Translations under genes and position numbers: made by a program
Part shown: piece by piece, positions 36,120-47,700 of the stretch
How positions within the stretch are numbered: position 1 is the first letter of the stretch
Layout: each line of letters starts with the position of its first letter
DNA from: Apostichopus japonicus
Taxonomy: Eukaryota > Echinodermata > Holothuroidea > Aspidochirotida > Stichopodidae
Reading direction: 5' to 3'
DNA length: 64,000 bases
Assembly: GCF_037975245.1 (NCBI RefSeq)
Contig: NC_092576.1
Location: 39,765,611-39,829,610, forward strand
The notes under the pieces: model-generated
Told to the model about the DNA's origin: nothing
The model's input: the letters and a program-made list of their open reading frames with translations, nothing else
The model's database searches: none

Positions 36120-38630
36120 CAAATATATCATATTCATTACGCGTGTTTGCGCCTGATGAGTTGAAGGAATTCATAACTTACTTTGAACGATGGAACTTTT
36201 AGAACATTTCGACGCCCGTGTTAGAAATTAACACAAATTAATGACAATTCCAGAAACAAATATATATATTAAAAAAAAATTATTTCAGTTTATTTTTTAT
36301 GATAAATTTGAAAGTACAAGCTGCACCTATAAACATATATAATGTTATGTTTTTAGTATCACCACGAAAATCGAAAAGAAAAAAAAAATTCTCCAAATGA
36401 GCTTTGGAAAAAAATGGTTAAATATATACTAGCATTGATAGACACTTCTTAATTAGATATCGTATCGTGCTCCGATACTTTTCTGAATGATAGTAATGGC
36501 TACTTTTACGTCGACTAAATGACACCAAGGACTACAAATGACTTCCTTGAGTACTTTAGCCTTAATTTAACGCTGCCTTAAACATCAAGTCTTCCAACAC
36601 CTCCCCCCCCTGCACCCCCACCCCCGCAAAAAAAAAAGGAAGAGACATTACAGTGTGGAGGTGGAACGTTTTGTTATGATCTCACTTTGATATAAATGGT
36701 AAAAACAAATGTGAATTTTAAGAAGAAAAAGAAGAAATATAATGATATTGGTTTATGTAATTTTAATAAAAATTAGAAAGGTGATAAACCTTTGTCTCTG
36801 TCGTTGAACGGTCTCAAGGTGTAATGTGCGGAATTACAAAAATTCTAGGATCTTTAGCTTGGGAAGGTTTTATTCAATTCTAACTTCATTATTTATAATT
36901 CGGTGCGAGAGAGATGTGTTTTATTTGAGATATTTTCCTCCGGAGGGAGAGGGAGGGGGGAGGTGGAGGGAGGGGGTGGCGTTGTTGCTGGGGTCTATGG
37001 ATATTAAATTCGAACGACAAAAACGCAAATGAAGACAGGTCAAGTGAAGTTTCAGAAACATAAGTTGATCGGGAGAGGGTACGTGTGGGGGGGGGGGCGG
37101 TGTTGACGAAGGGGAAGGCTTGCGAGGATTAATACTTCTTAATTCATATTTACAAAACCAATGACAAGAGAACAAGTTATTTTGTCATACCCTCGTTTAT
37201 TGCTTGACTCAAATATATTTATTATATATATTTATATATATATATTCATATATATATATATATATATATTCACATATATTATGTATATAGATATATATAT
37301 ATAACATTTACGCATGCGCAGATACCACCACCATCTTCAAGCGACTGTAGGCTACACCCTTTGCAGCTAATCTGAGATTGTATAAATTGGTCGATCAAGA
37401 GTTTCAGTTGCTAAGACAACAATGCTCGTCGTCCCAGGAGTAATCAGTTCCAAGTTGTTTTACGATCTTTCATCGTCCAGGCCAGATGAAACTTCCATCT
37501 ACGTCTACAAGACAACCGCCACCATCGCGTACCTTTATCATCCCAAACCGAAAAACTAACGTTGCAAGTTGGTGATATCTGAAGAAACGTTACGAGAAAG
37601 AGAAACAAGATAAGAAAATGGGAGGTTGCGGCGGGGAGGAGGTGGGGTGGTGTAGAAGGAGTGGGGTGGTGGGGAGACGGTGGGGGAGGGAAGGATAGAA
37701 AATTCTAGCTTGTCCTTTGAAATTGACTCTCACTTGTTAGTCAACCATACACATTTTTCACTTAAATCGTGATATTGATTTCTGTAAATGTCTTACGTAG
37801 CTGATTGATTGTGAGATCTAGGCTAGATTTGAACCTCGTGATTGCAGTTTCAACTTACATACATATTATTGAAGTGCGTGTGCGCGCTACAATATTGGCA
37901 TTACTGGCCAAGTGGACGATACCTACATGACTGGAAGTTGAAACTTATAGTTTCATATAGTCTCTGTACATTTGCAGTTTCACAAGCTATAGCTACGTAG
38001 CCAACTTATTATGAACCTGTCACGGAGCTCACAAGCGCCCTCACTGTGTAGGTACCTACTTGACTATATTCCCTGGTGTGTTGTCCACCCCCCCCCCCCC
38101 AAAAAATAACACCCATGAACAACCGAAAAGTTCTTCCTTATACTACAAGCACTCCACGCTCACTACAATATAGTCTTGTTAATACCCAAGTATGCTATAG
38201 GCAACTGCTTCAGTATGAGCCAGCCGAAAGCTTCTCTATGTTAGCTCTGTGGTGTTACTTATATAGCGCCCCCCAATTTATTCAGTTTCTTTTCGATACG
38301 TTTGTTACCACTGATCTGTACAGTGTTTGTAACGGACAGATCCTTGGGTAAGCTTAATTCAGTGGACAAGCGCCCTCGTATGCATACATAATCCCAAGAT
38401 GTGTAGATATACAGCATGCAGTGCATAGAGACTATAGCGATGTAATGATAAGCTGCTACAATAATGCGGACGAGCGCCCCCGATCGTGCAAACATATTAC
38501 CGGTATCGTGGGAGCTTCGTGTTAGATTAAAAGTACGCAAGAGAAACGAACATTACAGACGTCTTGACCAGACTAACTAGAATACTGCGTATTTGCAGGC
38601 AAATGCAGTTCTATATAGTTGTTGTTGTTG
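35160..38630. other. No gene recognised; microsatellites
   Basis: Long (TA)n tracts lie at 36032-36119 and 37211-37303, with G/C homopolymers at 36603, 37087 and 38090. The sequence between them shows no recognisable exon. Part of it may be the last intron or 3' UTR of gene C; a minus-strand AATAAA lies at about 38276-38281. Confidence 0.4.
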
Positions 38631-38644
38631 TTTTACTCACGTGA

Positions 38645-39940
38645 TCAGCAACTGCCGGCCTCTATCAGACAATCCAGCTCCCCAATCTTGCATCTACAGA
38701 CTTTACAATCTTTCCCGCCGTGGATCGGGGTAAAAGTCATGGATCCGGACTTGCACGATTCTAATCGGTGAAAGAGTTAAATCGACCGAAAATATAAACA
38801 TAAACATGAACACTACAAATGAAACACTGCAAGTTATGGATCATTCATATTTATAAATATGCATCTGGTTCTGTTGGTATACCAAGTAATAATAATACAT
38901 TATTTTTATATAGCGCCAAACAAACTATGAAATAATTCTAGTATCGCTTAACATAATCATAAAACATATATGCTTTTGTGAAAAGATACATTTGAGAAGT
39001 CCTGGAAGTGAGTTCCACAGGCACGGTGCACTGGATGCGAACGTTCTCAAGCCGTGAGTCTGTGTTTTTACTTTATATGTACATACGTATATATATTCAA
39101 AAAGGAAAATATGCCTCACTGCTGTGAGAGGAATTCTCAGGTACAGCTGCAAATATTTCTTATTGTTATGTAAATAAGTTGTTCAGTAGAGAATCCTCAG
39201 TTATCTTTGTAATTACTGTCCCTCTTCAATTTATCTAACAAGGGAGCTTGTCATTTAGCCTTTGAAGAAGATCCTGCTAGGATCGAAACGTCAGACCAAC
39301 TTACTATTACATATTCTCCTACACAGGCTCTCTAGTGGATAAGAAGTTTGCTAACAGTTTTATTTTATTTTGAAGGGAGCCACGGTCAGATACCTCTCGC
39401 CTGTACTCTCATACAAAGTTGACACCATTTTATTTCTCCTGCAATCATCTTCGTTATCTCTGTTCTGAATCTTAACTTACCATGTGTGTTCCCCTCCAAG
39501 AACTTAGTTCGGTTCCTCGCTCGACATTATAGATCAGTTCAACCCCCCCCCCCACCCACGATCTCAGTATTAGTATAGCCCCTAAGCATGAGGTTGATTG
39601 AATGTAACCTGTCTACCCCCCCTTCCCCACCTCTCCCCTGCCTACGCACATAATTCCAACATGAAGTGATAATATGTGGCAAATTTTAGTTGTTTATCTT
39701 AAAACTCTGCAATTTTTGGGAATAAGTTGGAAATTCAGAACCTTCTGGAACAGTGGAAAGTACTTTTGAAAACTTTTTTTTCGAGTTTGAAAGAAAATGT
39801 TTGGGCAAAACCTGCTCGATTTTTGAAGCGTTCAAAACATATTAATTAATTCTTTTTTACTTACCTGCATTCACGTAGTAAGCCATCGTAGTCATCAACA
39901 GCACGACCACCAACAGACACATGTACACAGATGAAGCCAT
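38645..39940 (-). CDS. Secreted six-cysteine mini-protein C (2 coding exons)
   Basis: Coding exons 39940-39865 (25 codons plus 1 nt; donor GTAAGT) and 38760-38645 (to TGA) join in phase 1, giving 63 residues. The signal peptide is hydrophobic (core LLVVVLLMTT) and ends VNA|E, again at the exon junction. The mature ~38 residues are spaced C-x15-C-x2-C-x-C-x6-C-x6-C with a DCKVCRC landmark matching the KVCQC block of A and B. Four nt after the stop comes a strong donor (CAC|GTGAGT), the same arrangement as in A, B and D. A LINE fragment sits in the intron. The acceptor used (CACCGATTAG) is acceptable but not strong. Confidence 0.8.
38880..39100 (-). mobile_element. LINE 3'-end fragment (gene C intron)
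   Basis: Minus-strand translation near 39060-38990 gives LRTFASSAPCLWNSLP, a form of the C-terminal motif of many LINE reverse transcriptases. Its downstream end, GGCGCTATATAAAAATAATG followed by (ATT)n, resembles the tail of the family 1 SINE at 57048. Confidence 0.6.
39262..39366 (+). mobile_element. Retroelement 3'-end fragment, copy 2
   Basis: Second copy of the element end at 3110-3233: hairpin GATCCTGCTAGGATC, GAAACGTC, CACAGGCTC and the AACAGTTTTATTTTATTTT terminus. Confidence 0.5.
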
Positions 39941-40129
39941 TGTAGTGTTATTACCGGGTTAGTTAGTTATAGTTAGTCGGTATACGAATGATTCTGTCAG
40001 ATATATTAAAATTATAGAAAAGAAAAGATATTCGGCAAGCAATCATCAATGTTAACCAATAATTATTTTGTTCGTTTTTTTTGGGGGGGGGAGGGGGGGG
40101 GGCTTTGCTTTTTTGTCTTTCTCTCCCGA

Positions 40130-40202
40130 GCCTTGAGCACCCTTCCGCGTGGAAATGCGCGCGTTATAAATCACCATTATTATTATTATGATTATTATAA
40201 AT
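40130..40202 (+). mobile_element. Possible retroelement tail ending in (ATT)n
   Basis: GAGCACCCTTCCGCGTGGAAATGCGCGCGTTATAAATCACC-type sequence runs into ATTATTATTATTATG, the same general ending (GCGC..TATA..ATT repeats) as the SINE and LINE tails elsewhere in the window. Confidence 0.35.
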
Positions 40203-40667
40203 ATTAAGTAAACATTTCGATCTTGATTTAATCGAATTGACTATATGTTTGGATAATATATAGAGGACAATGATATTTGATTATGATATTGATATTCTTT
40301 TGATATTGATACTTAGCGATCATGAATAATAACAACAACAACAACATTGATGGAATGTTTGACAAGAAATGGCTGATAAGTTAGTTATCAAAGTAAAACA
40401 GGTAGGTGTCATAATGTTTTCGTTTTCTTAATTATGCTGAATTAGTAAACACGAGAAACCACATGATCTTCAGCGGGATAAGGTAGAAAAAGGATAATGG
40501 TATGATAATATCAAACAGCTAACAGGTACCCAAGTGCTCTTGATCGAGTCGACATCTCCTTGCGGTAAAACCATATATATATGCTACCATATATTTATCA
40601 ATATCATGGTTACAGTAGAAAGACTTGAATTTGCAACGACACAGAGCATTAGAAGTATATGTATAAC

Positions 40668-40966
40668 CAGGCGCGTAGCCAGGAATTTGCCATGGGAGGG
40701 GCGAAACTGTAGATTCTGCATTGCAAACTATCTAAGCGTAGCACCACCATGATTGGCGCGAAGCGTACAAGAAAATTTTGGCTGAAAATGCCTCCCAGAT
40801 CGCTGGAAATGGCACTTCCCAGGCCTTGTAAGTTGCATCTTAGCATTTTCTCTTTTGAAAATACTAGCGATATCATAAAAAACATTAAAAAAAAAATTAA
40901 AAATAATGCTCAAAGGGGGGGGGGGGGAGCTGCCCCCTTCGCCCCCCCCCCTTGGCTAGGCGCCTG
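40668..40966. mobile_element. hAT-type MITE, 299 bp
   Basis: Terminal inverted repeats CAGGCGCGTAGCCA (left) and CAGGCGCCTAGCCA (right, reverse complement) are bordered by a perfect 8-bp target site duplication TGTATAAC (40660-40667 and 40967-40974). The 8-bp duplication and CAG terminus fit the hAT superfamily. No transposase is encoded. Confidence 0.92.
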
Positions 40967-41760
40967 TGTATAACCCCCTGGATTTAAGACACTTCATCAG
41001 AGGAATTTGTATTTGTTAAATTAGTGCCCAAGAGATGATTTTAGTTTTATACTTATAAGGTTATACTTATGATGCTCCCCGTCCCTTGACGCTTGAGGGA
41101 GTGAGGTAATGAGGTTCTTACGCCACGCCCCGTCAATGGACTCTTAGCGGTAGATGTCGAAAATTTAGACTATCTACTAGCTAAATGCCAGTAGATAATC
41201 ATTGTTTATCAGTAGAAAGAAAAAATGTATTGGCATTTTTCTGTCGATATAGACACATGTTGCTATTGTATTAATTGAACCAAAACACCAGTGGCAATTT
41301 GATGGTAGGCCTACAGCAAGATTTTAGTCAGGTTTGCACTCAACTTTTGTTAACAAGTAATACAAATTTGTTAAACTCCAGACTTGTGTTGCAGTTTATG
41401 TATTATGAAGTACGGCCACAGAAAAGACCATATTAAACCATAATATGCTATTAATTGTGTTCGAATCACCACTTTTCTGTTACCTGGCTCATAAATGAGG
41501 TTCTTAGCAGTAAATATATATGTTCAACACGTCTCATGTCGAACCATTGCCTTAACCTTACTGTATAATGGAAATTATTATTTTGCAAGATTCGATATGA
41601 GTTTGTTAAGTAAGGAAGAATGGAAAGTAAAGGAAACAGAGGAAAAAAGGAAAAGACAATCACACAAAGACGCATACACACACACACACACCAAAAGAAA
41701 AATGCACGCACGCAAAAACACACACACGAACATACAAACAAAACTGAAAAAAAAACTTAC

Positions 41761-41815
41761 GAATTGAAGATCCAATACTAGGCAATGTTCTGATCCTTTC
41801 TGGAAACCGGTGGAA
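41761..41815 (-). promoter_or_regulatory. Candidate 5' UTR exon of peptide gene C
   Basis: The minus strand shows ATATAAAT (about 41848-41841) followed by a short potential exon ending at 41761 with donor GTAAGTTTT. An acceptor (TATCTGACAG) precedes the gene C start codon by about 60 nt. It is placed by analogy with A and B. Confidence 0.35.
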
Positions 41816-41819
41816 GCAA

Positions 41820-43590
41820 TGATCAAAGGGATTGAAGGGATTTATATTTGACAGAAAAGCGCGAGTCTTTACAGGTATAAAAAATGAAGAAGAAAGATTT
41901 ATGTGTTTACTTGGGAGGTTTTAGGAAACGCATGTATAAGTTAACGGTACTCTTTGGATATAAATCATACTATATATGGACGTATAGGCGTCATGATTCA
42001 TTGCTTCATTACACCGAGACAGATTCATCGCAGGGCAAGTAACTCTCAATATTGGCCCAAAATAAAGTAAAAACTATCTTGTCTTTCTACCCAGTCATGC
42101 ATACAGATTATTGAACTATCACAGATTTAGCCTATATATAGCCTAGTTCTACTATGACATATATTGACTTTATCATAAATTGTTCAGAATCGTGTCGGAT
42201 CAAGGTTTTTCTCGAAAATTGATTTAGGGGTTGGGAAGGAGGGTGGGGGTAGGGGTGGGGTGGGGGAGGTGTGCGGAATAGGTAGTGTTGGTATAGATAC
42301 AATTTTACCAGTAAATCGCAATTCATAGTAACAACAAAAAAATAAAAAATTATAAATGCTTAAAAATTGCCTACGGTGTGTATCTTAGTTTTGATTGAAA
42401 GTATGTTTATAGGTAACTTTTAAAGTGTCAATCACGACAGACTGGGACCGGAGGCCACGCCCCTCCCCCCCCCCCCCCTCCGGCTATCTATGAATCCTTC
42501 TCTGCACTGATGGCGGTCTTGGAGGTGGCAGCCTGTTGGGACAGTTTTCTAATGCTAATACCTCTCTAACTGTTCTCCCAAATCATGCTTCAAACCAGTC
42601 GTATTGCAGTATGAACAGTTCCTAATTTGTATCTGATTATAATGCTAATATCACTAGATACTGCCCTCCCATATCATGCTTCAAAGCACTCGTATTAGCA
42701 GTATGAACAGTTCCTAACCTTTATCTGATAGAGGCATGGATATTCATACTGCAGTGCTCATACTGACAGGACAAGTGCTTTGAAGTGGGACATGACAGTA
42801 TCATGTGTTTCATTTCGCAAAGAAAGATGGAGGAAGATTCGTCTTTGGTTTTCAAAATATTGGGGAGGTGGGAGGAGGGGGAATGGGGATACGGAAGCCT
42901 GAAGGGAACTTATTTAAAAAGCTAACTCCAATGAAATACTAGGCAAATGTACGATGTAGGCGATTTGGGGGGGGGGGGGTAGGGGTCGTCAACTTGAGCT
43001 ACAATATGTCACTTTCGGCGGATTCAGTATACCAACACTTAGTGATAGCTATTCAAAATGACTTCAGCTAGTCTTAATTTTTTGTTGCTATAATAATGAG
43101 GTGGGTTTGAGTTCGAGTTCGAATCCTGAAACATAAGTCATAGCCGTACTTGAAAATTTATCAAAAGGGAAAGCATTGTTTCCATAACCTCGGATGCCGA
43201 CGGAACGTTAGACACAATGAAACTCAATGACGGGGTGGGAGGGGTTCAAGTTAGGACAATTCAGGCAACCTAAACTTGACTTAAGATCGTGGTATAAAAT
43301 TTATTCCCGTTGAATGTCAGCTGAGTTGCAAGTTCACGCAATCCTTCCCCACCCTATCCCCCACCCCACCCCAGGCACTCATCTCATCGTCAACCAGCCA
43401 GATACAATTAAATATAGCATCATGATCGACAGTCATTCTTCAACCGCCGTCGCTTTTGTTTTCAGCTTTTCAAATTGGCAGATTATGCATCCTTACTTTA
43501 GCCGATTACATCGAATTAAATCTGGACACAAACTTATCCTTCCATTTCGATCGAAAAACGTAAACAAAACAGGAAGTCGGACCGAAAATC
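41820..43590. other. Intergenic between peptide cluster and VCPIP1
   Basis: G-runs occur at 42240, 42466 and 42967. A ~110-bp block at about 42545-42720 is doubled (ATCATGCTTCAAA..CGTATT.GCAGTATGAACAGTTCC) and partly repeated in inverted form to 42800. No gene was identified. Confidence 0.4.
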
Positions 43591-43599
43591 GCGGCCGTC

Positions 43600-43791
43600 T
43601 GTAATGTTCGTTTAGTTCATTAATGTAAGAAAAATGTAGGTACAAGAATATTCATCACAAGGTTTGCATTTATGTAAAACTTTGAAGTTTCGAGAGGATT
43701 CTGGTGTCCGTCCTAGTTTTGTGAACACAGTTATTGTAGTTTGCAGGCAGAGGCCTAAGTTAAAGCCTTGGCTGGAGAGGCTTTCAAGTAG
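43600..43791 (+). promoter_or_regulatory. Candidate promoter and non-coding first exon of VCPIP1
   Basis: Just upstream (43570-43600) is a locally GC-richer stretch with ACAGGAAGTCGG (ETS-like) and TCGCGGCCGTC. A strong donor TAG|GTGAGTGTT occurs at 43791, and an acceptor-like ACCTAAACAG precedes the ATG exon at about 44320. This suggests a 5' UTR exon and intron before the coding exon. There is no transcript evidence. Confidence 0.35.
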
Positions 43792-44358
43792 GTGAGTGTT
43801 AGCTAGGCTACAGCTTAGGCCTATAGTAACTGTGTTATTGTTCAGCCGAGTCCTCAGAGGTATTGTGTAACAACTACTATAGATTGGGCAACTATGTTAG
43901 CTTTACCAACTCAAGCTTAAAAGTATTAGATGTCCCTTTCATTATTAAATTGCCAAGCTTAGTAGGCCTCCTGTGTGCAATCTCCAGCAGGAATGTTCAG
44001 CATAACCATCATCTTTTCATTGACAAACTTCCATATTTGCACATTTTGATGCCTAAGCCCTAGCACAGAGATGTTACTTCCTTTACTTTCTACCTAAGCC
44101 TATCCAAGTTGGAATTCCCCAAGACTTAAGAATGACACAACAAAATTACATTAGCTTTAACATTAGTTATACTATTTCAGGCCATGTTTTTTATTTTAAT
44201 TTATGTAGGCTATTTGATTGAGATTACATATAGATTTATGACTATTTAGTTCAAAAAAATTATTTATTTTGCATGGCTATCATAAAGAAAAAATAATATT
44301 TCGCTCTCATACCTAAACAGGGCTTGGAAGTAGGATTTGACGAAGGGAAGTGTTCGCG

Positions 44359-44711
44359 ATGGCATCACAGCCGTCGAGAGCACAGGATGCGGCCCCGGTG
44401 ATGCTCTGCGGGACGTGCCCCGATCAACATTGCCAAACGAAGCTCTATTTTCCTTCCTACGATGTGAGTATAGAATGCCCCGACTGCGGCCAGAGGCACC
44501 TACGGCAGAGTCTGAAGGACATCAAGGAGGTCAAGAATCCGGAGGTAGCGATACACAACATGCTACGAACTCTACTGGTCGGGAACGTGACCCCAAAGAA
44601 GACCACCGATTCGGTGAAGGTGCTGGGCCTTTCCAATTATCACTGCAAATTACTGAGTCCCCTGCTGACCCGGTATGGGATGGACAAGCAAGGCAAAGCT
44701 GTTCCACTCAG
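44359..44711 (+). CDS. VCPIP1: VCPIP1 exon 1: zinc-binding N-terminus
   Basis: ATG at 44359 (MASQPSRAQ...). In-frame upstream codons (from a GTG) are not needed. It encodes 117 residues plus 2 nt with MLCGTCPDQHC and ECPDCGQRHL, a likely zinc ribbon, and ends CTC AG|GTGAGA in phase 2. Confidence 0.93.
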
Positions 44712-47700
44712 GTGAGACTTTGGTATTTTTAACTTTGTTCGAGAAAACAGTCGATTATACAGTACCGCTTTTAAGTAAATTGGAAGAGATTAGCGCGATT
44801 CAGCGCAAAACGCAGCTTAACTGTACTTAACCGCGCTCCAAATAAAGGAACGCGATTTCCCCGTGTTCCAAACAAAGGAACGCGAATTCCCCTCGCTCGC
44901 TATTCACCACCGACACAATGCGAGTGAACCGATCGATACAACGCTATTCATAGCGTGGAGGTAGTGTAAACCTATCGCTTGTAACCAACACCCGTTATAA
45001 ACATCACAATTTTAAACGAAGTTTACCAACTTTGACGGAAAGAAAGTTTTAATCGAGAATAGTTTCGTGTTGAAGGGCAAAACCTTTTTATACATGTTTA
45101 TTTTATTCCCCGATATGTTCTGGTAACCAGAAGTAATAAAAAGCAAGAAGGAAACTTCGTGTCTTATTCTTTCGGGGTAACATATCATTTTCAGTAGTAA
45201 CATTAGGCCCCGCGTTTTGTGTTGAGTTTAGGCACATTAGGCCAGTGTACGAGTACGAAGTTCACGACTTCGACTGAAAGTTTTAAACGAGAATAGTTTC
45301 GTGTTGAAGGGCAAAACCTTTTTTATACGTTTTTATTTTATTCCCCGATATGTTATGGTTATCAGAAGTAATAAAAAGCAAGAAGGAAACTTCGTGCCTT
45401 ATCCTTTCGGGGTAACATATCATTTTTAGTAGTAACATTAGGCCCCGCGTTTTGTGTGAACTTTAGGCACATTAGGCCAGGAAACGTTGCACTGATTTTA
45501 TTTTATTTTTTATAGAGTTCTGTTCATAGGCTTACGAATGCGAAGGTTGTCACTAACTGAAAGGAGTTGTAAAGAGAATAATTGTAGTTATATCCTGGAA
45601 ACCAAAATGAAAAAGAATTCTAAGCACAAATGCTTGTTTAAAAAAAAGGCAAATTATTATAAAATAAGAATAATCATGCAACAGTGTTAAAGCTTAGAAA
45701 TGCAAACTAAAAAGTAACAAACAGTCTATTGTCTGAAAATCTTTTAAAAATTCTAAAAGAAAGGCACACATTAGGCTAGGAAGCTTTGCACTCACAAAGC
45801 AAATAAATTAATACTATAAAAGAAAACAGTACAACAGTGTCACGCTTAGAAAAGCAAACTAAAAGCAACACACTGTCTATTAGACTAGGAAACATTGCAC
45901 TTACAAAGGCAACAACATTGAAAAATACAATAAGTAAAATATTAAAATTACCATGCAAGGGATCAAAATTAACATGTAGTTCTTTTTGACTACAGTCTTC
46001 AAAGGTTTCACATCAAGAATAACTTAAATATATTATGACAAAAAATAGAGGAAAATGGAATATACCAAAAAATACTGTACTTCAAGATTTGACTGCCATT
46101 GCTAAGTATCTCTTAGCATTTCTGTTGGCTGTGTCCATCTTTTTAACGCACTGTCCCCAAACTCTTTTCTGAATGTGAAGTGGTACATGAAACTGCTCCA
46201 TAATACATTTCCTAATTGCAAATACCCTATCCTTATTAAGTGCATTTTTCTTAATCCCATTAACATTACAATATAAAAGCTCATATGGTGTAAATATTTT
46301 ATGCATTAAATATCTGGCAAGACCACATGGATCTCCCTGTTCAGAAAGAGACGACAGCACAACTTCAGGTCTTATTTCTGTTATGACGGAGGATAAGTTT
46401 ACTTTAAATAGTTGGCAACATTTTGAAGAAATAATAAAGTGTTACTAAGCGTTTCTTGTGGAATTTTTTATATAAATTACCATTGGTTCCAGCAGAATGA
46501 AAAGAAAAAAGAACTTCCACCCAACAAATTTGAAGCAGGGCCGGTTAAATTCAAAACATGTTTCTCGTCCGCGCAATTGATGGGCCTCCTTTTTTCCTGA
46601 TTCCCGACTTTCTTTTCGGATTACAAGAAATCTAAACTATCCTTAAAAATTATTTTGTAAAGGTTGGAACATATTCCAAACTAGTAGCAGCGCCTGAAAA
46701 GAAGAAAAATGGCCGCCCGTTTTTTTTCAGATCTCAGTACGAGAAACATGTACTTTATTTGGATACTATAGAACAGCTTTCGTTCCCTAGCTGTATGTCG
46801 ATTTTTTATAAAACCTTCATGAAAATTAACAGACTTGTTTGAAAATGGATTTTGAAGCTCAGTCAACAATTTAAGAAATGCTTACCGTTAAATAATGCCG
46901 TCAAGCAATACATTTCGAATTTATTCCAATAAAGATCCGCAAAGGATAAAAATGATGATTAGAGCTTACTAAAGAGAAATAGAAACTGCATGTACATGGT
47001 CATTTTAAGTATCCAAGTACTATACAAAGAGATCGAGTTCACCGAAACACCCCTTTTCCCTATCGCCTGAGGAAAACCGTCTTTTATAAATTATAGTAGG
47101 CCTACCATACAGTACTTTACATTTGATACAAAAGTTACTTCTCCAACACACAGAATTTGTGTGTGTTGCAATAGTTTAAGTTTTAACCGCGCAGTACACT
47201 ACCATTCATAATTTGCATATTACACCAAAAGTTATAACTTGGCGTCCAGATGGCGGGAAAATGTACAATCATGTACAATTTGTTGTGTCGTTCCCATGGT
47301 GCAATGAACTTGGGCAAGTTGCCAAGTTCGAATGTCGATGACCTACTTATGTTCCGTGACCAATGTCAATGGGAATTCTGTGTGTAAAAACTCGGGTTTT
47401 CCACGTGCAATATATATAGAAGTTTCACGTAAGCGGAACGAATTCGGGGCGGCTCGTTGATTGTGAGGAAGCACTTATCTAATCATCAATTTTTGTGAAA
47501 AATATCGTACGTTTTTCGGAAAATGTACAATCATGTACAATTTGTTGTGTCGTTCCCATGGTGCAATGAACTTGGGCAAGTTGCCAAGTTCGAATGTCGA
47601 TGACCTACTTATGTTCCGTGACCAATGTCAATGGGAATTCTGTGTGTAAAAACTCGGGTTTTCCACGTGCAATATATATAGAAGTTTTACGTAAGCGGAG

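Noticed and set aside
36140-36235. CTGATGAG word as another hammerhead
   Set aside because: No stem II or GAAA follows at the right distance; it is a chance match or another repeat.
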